A DNA stretch of 45,782 nt from a virus: positions 1 to 45,782 of the IMG/VR virus record IMGVR_UViG_3300009499_000015, one strand, 5' to 3'. Both the position numbers and the translations under genes were made by a program. Positions 41,395 to 45,782 of the stretch are shown piece after piece (the first letter of the stretch is position 1; every line of letters begins with the position of its first letter). The notes under the pieces are model-generated. The model was not told the DNA's origin. It did not search any database and worked only from the letters and a program-made list of their open reading frames with translations.

Positions 41395-41494
41395 GGTTGA
41401 TTGGTAGCTGGTTACTACAACAGCGTCTGGAGTCGAACCAGCCTAACCAAGAAACCCGGTTATCCACTATCAGGCTACCATGCCACAATCAACC
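41395..41494 (-). ncRNA. tRNA-sized structured unit 3 of 4
   Basis: 100 nt closed by GGTTGATTG/CAATCAACC (9 pairs); TGGTAGC/GCTACCA pairs further in. A TAACC/GGTTA hairpin has a 9-nt loop and CTGG-TTCGACT-CCAG is a canonical T-arm on the - strand, but the T-arm is not next to the closing stem. It does not fold as a textbook tRNA by hand. Confidence 0.45.
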
Positions 41495-41503
41495 GAAATT
41501 TTT

Positions 41504-41586
41504 GGGCTTGGCATTTACTCCCCAAAGCTCATACAGAGAATGGAGGCACTTTTCAGAGTATTGATTTTGCTCTTGTTACCAAGCCC
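41504..41586 (-). ncRNA. tRNA-sized structured unit 2 of 4
   Basis: 83 nt closed by a perfect 8-pair stem GGGCTTGG/CCAAGCCC. An AGAG/CTCT hairpin sits where a D-arm would be. No clear T-arm. Spacers are 9 nt to unit 3 and 10 nt to unit 1, as in phage tRNA clusters. Confidence 0.4.
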
Positions 41587-41596
41587 GATATTTTGA

Positions 41597-41683
41597 GGCT
41601 AACTGGCAGGATTTGAACCTATCTTGCTGCAAATATTATGCAGTTCCTTTGCGGGAGCGTTTCACAGAACGCCACAGTTAGCC
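41597..41683 (-). ncRNA. tRNA-sized structured unit 1 of 4
   Basis: 87 nt closed by GGCTAACTG/CAGTTAGCC (9 perfect pairs). Inside are a D-arm-like GCGTT/AACGC hairpin, a CTGCA-TAATATT-TGCAG hairpin of anticodon-arm size (5+7+5), and a TAGG-TTCAAAT-CCTG T-arm. U33 is missing and 13 nt separate the D-arm from the next arm, so anticodon identity is not assigned. Confidence 0.5.
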
Positions 41684-41688
41684 ATATT

Positions 41689-41883
41689 TCAAAGACCCTT
41701 CAAACCAACCTTGTGCCTGATATAATACTTTCGGTTTATTTTCGGTATCTTCCCGTCGGTATCAAAAAGTCTGGTTAGGGTATTCTTCATAACTTTAGTA
41801 CACCAATCAGAGCAATAAGGATAACGCCGACTATTCACTTTCACTAACTTGCGACAATTCGGATTTTTGCATTTCTTCTTCAT
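41689..41883 (-). CDS. Small zinc-finger protein
   Basis: 64 aa. KCKNPNCRKLVKVNSRRYPY followed by CSDWC gives a four-cysteine zinc finger; basic C-terminus. Overlaps the upstream gene by 53 bp in another frame. Ends 5 bp before the first tRNA-like unit. Function unknown. Confidence 0.5.
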   Translation of the reverse strand: MKKKCKNPNCRKLVKVNSRRYPYCSDWCTKVMKNTLTRLFDTDGKIPKINRKYYIRHKVGLKGL

Positions 41884-42067
41884 TTAATCGTATTGGGTAC
41901 TCCTTTAATGAAAAAGGCGATGCAGTAAGTTCAGAAATAAACCTACCATCGCCTCTCGCCTGGATCCTTTCTTCCTGTTTACTAACCTTTTGTCCATTAA
42001 GTTCCTTCCTTACTACCTTCTGCCATGCTTCCTTCTCCCTTTTCGATAGTGGGATGTTGCCCCTCAT
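41831..42067 (-). CDS. Hypothetical early protein
   Basis: 78 aa, charged (PLSKREKEAWQKVVRKELNG). It overlaps both neighbours in other frames and starts after AGGAGGAGAGG. Acidic Ser-rich tail. No family recognised. Confidence 0.4.
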   Translation of the reverse strand: MRGNIPLSKREKEAWQKVVRKELNGQKVSKQEERIQARGDGRFISELTASPFSLKEYPIRLNEEEMQKSELSQVSESE

Positions 42068-42245
42068 CCTCTCCTCCTACCTTTAAGGATTTAACAATCT
42101 TTGCCTTATCAAATCTCATTACTTTTCTAACCTTAACATCAGGTTTTAAAATACCTAATTTTATCCATAAATAGACAGTGCTTCTGCTGATTTGTAGCAT
42201 GTTGCAGACTTCTCGAACTGTGAGGAATTCGGTAGAATTTGGCAT
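41997..42245 (-). CDS. Excisionase/MerR-type HTH protein
   Basis: 82 aa. FLTVREVCNMLQISRSTVYL, then WIKLGILKPDVKVRKVMRFD, is a classic winged-HTH of the excisionase (HTH_17) family, followed by a Glu/Gly/Ser-rich tail. It may direct excision with the integrase or repress early genes. It is the only excisionase candidate in the element. Confidence 0.7.
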   Translation of the reverse strand: MPNSTEFLTVREVCNMLQISRSTVYLWIKLGILKPDVKVRKVMRFDKAKIVKSLKVGGEDEGQHPTIEKGEGSMAEGSKEGT

Positions 42246-42246
42246 T

Positions 42247-42423
42247 TTATTTTCTCGGTAAAAGTTCAGGAGTTAATCTTTTATGATGTCCATTCCATTG
42301 TTTATTAGCCAATTCAAGCATTCGTTCCACAAGTCTATCAAGAGTCTCTAAGAAATCTTTTGAAACTTGCCTGTTGTGTTCCCGGGCCCAATCCTTAACT
42401 GCCTTTGATTTGATATATCGCAT
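42247..42423 (-). CDS. Histone-fold-like mini-protein
   Basis: 58 aa from ATG 42423 (AAGGAG site, TAATG overlap). IKSKAVKDWAREHNRQVSKD, then FLETLDRLVERMLELA and HHKRLTPELL, follow the short-long-short helix plan with terminal R/K-x-T-x-x-x-L of archaeal and bacterial minimal histones. Such proteins dimerise and bind DNA. Evidence is pattern only; another short helical fold is possible. Confidence 0.5.
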   Translation of the reverse strand: MRYIKSKAVKDWAREHNRQVSKDFLETLDRLVERMLELANKQWNGHHKRLTPELLPRK

Positions 42424-42635
42424 TATTCTCTCCTTGTTGCTTCCCATCGAATTTTCCATTGGTTAAATTTAGCAAGATTGTTTACATCAAGAAGTGCTTC
42501 AGGATGAGGATCAAAACAGGAATCCAATTTTTCCATAATGTAGGAAGGTGCCTTCTCCAATATCCCATTACCATTCTCCATCAGGATTGCGAATACTACT
42601 GCCTGATACAATTTAGATTTTGTTGTTTCTTCCAT
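42423..42635 (-). CDS. Small hypothetical protein
   Basis: 70 aa, helical (KLYQAVVFAILMENGNGILE) with a Trp-containing C-terminus. GGAGG site upstream; coupled by TAATG to the histone-like gene. No family recognised. Confidence 0.5.
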   Translation of the reverse strand: MEETTKSKLYQAVVFAILMENGNGILEKAPSYIMEKLDSCFDPHPEALLDVNNLAKFNQWKIRWEATRRE

Positions 42636-42651
42636 TTTCTGCCTCCTTTCT

Positions 42652-42768
42652 TTATCCTGTTATTGCTTTATGCCATCTCTTTATTTTCTTTAACCAAAGT
42701 TTTTGAGCATAATTACAGTATTGACAATTTTTTTCTTTATTCTTTTCTTTACAATCTTTACATTTCAT
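42652..42768 (-). CDS. Tiny Cys-rich protein
   Basis: 38 aa. KCKDCKEKNKEKNCQYCNY gives two CxxC pairs, likely one zinc site, then a basic helix. AAGGGAAAG site. It overlaps the previous gene by 11 bp. Confidence 0.5.
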   Translation of the reverse strand: MKCKDCKEKNKEKNCQYCNYAQKLWLKKIKRWHKAITG

Positions 42769-42907
42769 TTTTCTTTCCCTTCTTCAAAAGTTCCTTCATC
42801 TGCTCGATGATTCTTCCTACCATTTGGGTTTCCTCAATTACCTTAATCTGTAGTCTCAAGGCTTCATCGTTTAACTTTTCTTGTTCTGGAGATTGGTAGC
42901 GTGCCAT
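42758..42907 (-). CDS. Small coiled helical protein
   Basis: 49 aa (MARYQSPEQEKLNDEALRLQ and on), amphipathic helix throughout. Strong AGGAGG site and TAATG coupling to the first early gene. Unrecognised. Confidence 0.55.
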   Translation of the reverse strand: MARYQSPEQEKLNDEALRLQIKVIEETQMVGRIIEQMKELLKKGKKNEM

Positions 42908-43170
42908 TATGATTCACCTCCTAAGTTAAGTTCAGTTTGTCCCTTCTGTCCGTTTGGAATGAAATATATAATTGTCCGGGCTTTGAGGTTATGCCTTATC
43001 TTCTCTTCTTCGGTAGGCTGTCTTCTGGCTATTTTTCCTTCTGCTATGAGGAATCGGGCAAGACGAGGTGCGGAGATACAAAACTGTTGACTAAAATATA
43101 AAACCAAATCAAAATTAAATACTTCCTTGCGTTCTTTTATAAATTCGTAGACGAGGGCTTTTTTGTCCAT
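42907..43170 (-). CDS. First early gene, small winged-HTH-like protein
   Basis: 87 aa. LVYEFIKERKEVFNFDLVLY, then SAPRLARFLIAEGKI, resembles a small winged helix-turn-helix. It lies opposite the repressor, the position of Cro-type regulators, although the sequence is not Cro-like. Charged tail with Gly. Confidence 0.5.
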   Translation of the reverse strand: MDKKALVYEFIKERKEVFNFDLVLYFSQQFCISAPRLARFLIAEGKIARRQPTEEEKIRHNLKARTIIYFIPNGQKGQTELNLGGES

Positions 43171-43204
43171 TGATTTTGTGCTTGACTTTCAGATTTTTCT
43201 GTGG

Positions 43205-43321
43205 TTAAATAGAAAGGCGGTCTGGGCAACCCACGCCTCTTGTGAGAGGGCGAAGTATCAAACCGCCTTTTAATTTCCGATAAAAATGATACTTCCTTGC
43301 TGGGCTGCACTTGTAGGTCAA
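43205..43321 (-). CDS. Possible leader peptide ORF of the early operon
   Basis: 38 codons from TTG 43321, with AAGGAG exactly 7 nt upstream. Basic peptide (MTYKCSPARKYHFYRKLKGG and on). It spans a large stem-loop, as in attenuation leaders. Not certain to be translated. Confidence 0.3.
   Translation of the reverse strand: MTYKCSPARKYHFYRKLKGGLILRPLTRGVGCPDRLSI
43213..43270. promoter_or_regulatory. Stem-loop in the early leader
   Basis: AAAGGCGGT (43213-43221) pairs with ACCGCCTTT (43262-43270), with an inner CGCCTCT/AGAGGGCG hairpin. U-rich on both sides (+ TTTTAATTT, - CTATTT), so it may terminate either way. It would sit about 100-160 nt into the early transcript. Confidence 0.5.
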
Positions 43322-43362
43322 AAGTTTTCTCCTTAATGGGTCTTTTGGGTGTCCAAAGGAAC

Positions 43363-43408
43363 TATCACTTTCTGATATATGGTATCATATTTTAAGATAT
43401 TTTGTCAA
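43363..43408 (-). promoter_or_regulatory. Early promoter and repressor operator
   Basis: On the - strand TTGACA (43403-43408) and TACCAT (43379-43384) are 18 bp apart. Half-sites TATCA, TGATA, TATCA start at 43363, 43373 and 43383, an exact 10-bp pitch forming two overlapping dyads across the -10 and start region. This is the likely repressor operator. Confidence 0.6.
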
Positions 43409-43455
43409 GAAAAATCGAATCTTATTTTTTGAGATTGACGCTGTGAGGGTAAAGA

Positions 43456-43851
43456 ATGCCGATTGGCAACCAAATCTTAAAAAAGAGAAATATCTTGAAA
43501 TTGAAGCAAAAAGAACTTGCTGAAAAAGTAGGCGTTAGACAAAATCAATTATCTGGAATTGAAACGGGCAGGATAAAAAGAATTCCTGAAACACTTCTGA
43601 GAAAATTTGCTAAAGCACTCCAAGAAGATGTAAGTTATTTTTATGAAGAAGAACCGAAAGCAATCCTTCCCACAACCCAAAACCTACCACTAATTTTAAT
43701 TCAACTCCACATCGAACCCAAGCACATCGAGATAGTCGAGAAGGCAATAAAAAGATTGGTAAAGGAATTTCATAAGGAGAAGTCTAAAAAAGGAGGTGGG
43801 AATGTTAAAAAAAATTTTGGTCGTTCTACTGATTTCAATGATTCAGATTAG
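43456..43851 (+). CDS. XRE-family lysogeny repressor
   Basis: 131 aa. N-terminal Cro/CI-type HTH (LKQKELAEKVGVRQNQLSGI, residues about 16-35) then a helical C-terminus likely for dimerisation. No protease domain, so induction is probably not RecA-type self-cleavage. Divergent from the early operon with an operator between. GAGGG site. It overlaps the lipoprotein gene by 50 bp in another frame. Confidence 0.8.
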   Translation: MPIGNQILKKRNILKLKQKELAEKVGVRQNQLSGIETGRIKRIPETLLRKFAKALQEDVSYFYEEEPKAILPTTQNLPLILIQLHIEPKHIEIVEKAIKRLVKEFHKEKSKKGGGNVKKNFGRSTDFNDSD

Positions 43852-44239
43852 TTTAATGAGTTGTAAAGGACCGGAAGGAGAAAAAGGAGACACTGGAGAA
43901 CAGGGAAACCCAGGAGGAACAATTACAGAATTTACTGGTTATATCCCTGGAGATGGAAGTTTGGGGACTGTTAGTATTGGAAGCAGTTCTCTTCCTACTA
44001 ACACTACTGTTACAGTTTATTATGCTATCCCAGAGTTCCCTACTGTTTGGATTGAATTAGGACACCCGCAAGTAGATGATGGGTTTTTATTATATCCTTG
44101 GTGTGCTGTGTCTTATGGGTATGCTGGAGTAGCTTTTTATAATTGTTCAACAAGTTGGTTATATAAAATTATTGTCTTTGTCCCAACATCTTCTTCTTTA
44201 GGCTTTGTAAGACCATTTGATTTTTTATTTGGTTATTAA
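43802..44239 (+). CDS. Collagen-repeat lipoprotein, superinfection-exclusion candidate
   Basis: 145 aa from ATG 43802 with AGGAGG 5 bp upstream. Signal peptide with lipobox LMSC, so the mature protein would be lipid-anchored. Immediately after comes a short Gly-x-y collagen-like run (GPEGEKGDTGEQGNPGG), then a beta-rich domain ending in aromatic residues. It is co-expressed with the repressor, the usual position of lysogenic conversion/exclusion lipoproteins. Function is inferred. Confidence 0.6.
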   Translation: MLKKILVVLLISMIQISLMSCKGPEGEKGDTGEQGNPGGTITEFTGYIPGDGSLGTVSIGSSSLPTNTTVTVYYAIPEFPTVWIELGHPQVDDGFLLYPWCAVSYGYAGVAFYNCSTSWLYKIIVFVPTSSSLGFVRPFDFLFGY

Positions 44240-44280
44240 AAATGTCCCCAACAGTCTAAACCTCAAAAAAGTTATTAGAC
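44240..44280. other. Gap after lipoprotein
   Basis: No gene or convincing terminator; leads into the origin-like region. Confidence 0.4.
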
Positions 44281-44550
44281 TTATCCACAAGCGAAATTTG
44301 GTAGTGTTTAATTGGTTATTTCCTAAAAAGCGGTCTTTCAATATGAGAGTTATCCACAGGTTATCCACAAGTAAAGCCAAGTTATCCACTACAGCAAGTA
44401 CCAGCAAGTATCAGAGAACTCCTAAATCGTATAATTTCGTATAAGCAAAAGTCCATATTACTACTACTACTATTCTATATTCTATTAAAGTCAAAGTCTA
44501 TTACTAATACTATATTACTATATTATATATTATATTATTATATTACTATG
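44281..44550. other. Putative DnaA-dependent origin of replication
   Basis: Perfect DnaA boxes TTATCCACA at 44281, 44350 and 44361, with TTATCCACT at 44382 (spacings 69, 11 and 21 bp), all in the same orientation. After short 10-bp-pitch repeats (CAGCAAGTA at 44392 and 44402; TCGTATAA at 44428 and 44438) comes a TAC/CTA trinucleotide run (44458-44474). It reads 3'-GAT-GAT-GAT-GAT-5' on the lower strand, then about 75 bp of almost pure A/T. DnaA boxes, DnaA-trio and unwinding region in this order and orientation match the bacterial basal origin. Confidence 0.6.
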
Positions 44551-44561
44551 TGGGGAATAAA

Positions 44562-45629
44562 ATGAGTCCGACAGTCTACAAACGAGGAAATATCTGGTGG
44601 CTTCAATGGGTCGAGGATGGGAAGCAACATCGGGAATCGGCTCATACTTCCAACAGAAGAGTAGCCCAAACTTTTTTAGGAGAGAAACTTTATAGGTTAA
44701 GTAAGAAGAAGGCAGGACTGCTGAAGGATAAGAACTTCAAAGAGTTCGTAAAAGAGTATTTGGAATACAGCAAGACGAATAAATCTCCCAGTAGTTATGA
44801 AACTGATAAACGAATACTGTATAAATTTACAGTCCTCTTCAAGACAAGAAACCTTTCCGAAGTTACCACGCCTAAATTAGAGAAGTATAAGACTATCAGG
44901 ATAAATCAGGGAGTTACAAAGTCAACAATCAACAGAGAACTGACAGTATTGAAACATACATTGAATAAGGCAGTAGAATGGAATTATCTGGAAGATAGTC
45001 CTGGAAGGTTTGTAAGGAAATTCAGGTATGAAAAAACATCTATCAAGGTAAGGTCTTTGTCTAATGAGGATATAGCCAAACTACTGAATGCCCTTGGGTC
45101 CGAAACTCACAAGCCAGAAGCAATGAGGCAAACTATCAGAAATATAATCCTAATGGCTACTAATACCGGTATGAGATTATCAGAAGTACTAACTGCTAAA
45201 TGGGAAGATGTGAACTTGAAGGAGAAATTGATTGAAACTAAGACTATTAAAGGTGGGAGATTAAGAACAAGGAGAATACCCCTGAACAGGTGCAGTTATA
45301 ATATTATAACAGTATCACGCAGGGTCGGAGAGTATATCTTTAGTCCTAAAAAGAAACCAATTACCCGGGATTATGTTACTCATACATTTCTGAAACTGGT
45401 TAGGAAAACTGGGATCGCCCCAGCCTGTTTCAATGACCTTCGGCATACCTTCGCTTCCCATCTGGGAGAGGCCGGAGCTGATGAGAGGACTATCGCGGAA
45501 CTTCTCGGTCATACATCTACAAGGACTACTTGGATTTATACCCATTTAGGTAGGGAACATTTGAGGAAGGCAGTAGAGAAGTTAGATTTACCTAATCACA
45601 AAATTAGCACAATCTCAAATCACTATTGA
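44562..45629 (+). CDS. int: Tyrosine integrase
   Basis: 355 aa from ATG 44562 (GGGG site; a GTG 12 bp earlier is less likely). N-terminal arm-binding segment ([18 protein letters not shown]), a core-binding SAM-like helical domain (about 60-140) and the catalytic domain with R205, K230, R294, H317 and nucleophile Y326. The usual His three residues before R294 is Asn (N291, FNDLRHTF). It lies 30 bp from the right attachment repeat and mediates recombination at tRNA-Ala. Confidence 0.9.
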   Translation: MSPTVYKRGNIWWLQWVEDGKQHRESAHTSNRRVAQTFLGEKLYRLSKKKAGLLKDKNFKEFVKEYLEYSKTNKSPSSYETDKRILYKFTVLFKTRNLSEVTTPKLEKYKTIRINQGVTKSTINRELTVLKHTLNKAVEWNYLEDSPGRFVRKFRYEKTSIKVRSLSNEDIAKLLNALGSETHKPEAMRQTIRNIILMATNTGMRLSEVLTAKWEDVNLKEKLIETKTIKGGRLRTRRIPLNRCSYNIITVSRRVGEYIFSPKKKPITRDYVTHTFLKLVRKTGIAPACFNDLRHTFASHLGEAGADERTIAELLGHTSTRTTWIYTHLGREHLRKAVEKLDLPNHKISTISNHY

Positions 45630-45659
45630 TTTCAAAGGGTTTTTCTACAAATACCCAAT

Positions 45660-45701
45660 CCTGCCAAGGATGCGTTCTCCCAACTGAACTACGCCCCCAA
45701 T
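45660..45701. repeat. Right attachment-site repeat, broken tRNA-Ala 5' half
   Basis: Identical to 82-123. It carries tRNA-Ala nucleotides 1-39 on the - strand (45660-45698), then unrelated phage sequence instead of the 3' half, so the fragment cannot fold. To its right lies the original host upstream region of the tRNA. This places the host promoter side at the right end and the tRNA 3' half at the left. Confidence 0.92.
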
Positions 45702-45782
45702 TATGCTTACTTTATTGAGCTTTCTATTTAAGTTTCTTAATACCCTGGGAAATCTTCTTTTTCAACGAGGAAGAGGCAGTCT
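45702..45782 (-). other. Host flank upstream of tRNA-Ala
   Basis: Includes GAAAGCTCAATAAA (45711-45724 on the - strand), shared with the phage copy and possibly part of the tRNA promoter. A - strand frame ending in LKKKISQGIKKLK then stop could be the end of a host gene, but it is too short to identify. Confidence 0.35.

Noticed and set aside
41273-41488. 71-aa - strand ORF covering the tRNA-like units
   Set aside because: No ribosome site. It overlaps strongly paired RNA structures and T-arm motifs, and the translation resembles no protein.
41597-41683. Assigning an amino acid to the tRNA-like units (for example Cys or Ile for unit 1, Glu for unit 3)
   Set aside because: No placement gives U33 with a 5-bp anticodon stem and 7-nt loop, so any isotype would be a guess.
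1-45782. CRISPR array, diversity-generating retroelement, retron or toxin-antitoxin pair
   Set aside because: No regular spaced repeats beyond those listed, no reverse transcriptase motif, and no recognisable toxin-antitoxin pair were found in the translations.
1-45782. Insertion sequence or transposase
   Set aside because: No DDE or HUH transposase motifs and no terminal inverted repeats were seen. The only mobile genes are the integrase and the two homing endonucleases.

Overview
The window is a complete temperate-phage genome integrated in a bacterial chromosome. It is AT-rich and bounded by a 42-bp perfect direct repeat (82-123 and 45660-45701). The left copy is part of an intact tRNA-Ala(GGC); the right copy is a stranded 5' half of the same tRNA. 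A tyrosine integrase sits next to the right copy. Only about 80 bp of host DNA is visible at each edge, so the host cannot be named. The lysis and signal-peptide genes fit a Gram-negative-type host. No tape-measure, tail-tube or sheath gene is recognisable. A P22-like portal, a P22 gp10-like stabilisation protein and a giant ejection-type polyvalent protein suggest a short-tailed (podovirus-like) virion.

Layout from right to left. (1) Lysogeny and maintenance, + strand, 43456-45629: Cro/CI-like repressor, a collagen-repeat lipoprotein (probable superinfection exclusion), a region with four DnaA boxes followed by TAC-trinucleotide and AT-rich DNA that looks like a DnaA-dependent origin, then integrase. 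(2) Early operon, - strand, about 43372 down to 27389: many small tightly coupled genes (ATGA, TAATG and GTGA overlaps). They include an excisionase-like protein, a histone-fold-like mini-protein, four tandem tRNA-sized structured units, a RecA/Sak4-like ATPase, a DUF669-type SSB-like protein, a DNA methyltransferase split by an antisense homing endonuclease, two radical-SAM proteins, a replication initiator-like protein and a RuvC-like resolvase. The operon ends at terminators at 27211-27351, where a short + strand RNA gene also appears to lie. (3) Late operon, - strand, 27098 to 379: small and large terminase, portal, scaffold, decoration, major capsid, adaptor, stabilisation and fibre-like genes, ejection/polyvalent proteins, M15 endolysin and a holin candidate.

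Three things stand out. At least eight proteins, most of them in the head-distal virion module, start with Sec-type signal peptides, which is abnormal for phage structural proteins. A 786-bp cassette carrying a promoter and a LAGLIDADG endonuclease is inserted in frame and antisense inside the methyltransferase, whose frame stays open through it. The origin-like region between the lipoprotein and integrase has the DnaA-box/DnaA-trio/AT-rich order of a bacterial chromosomal origin.

All product names come from reading the translations and motifs by eye. No database search was run.
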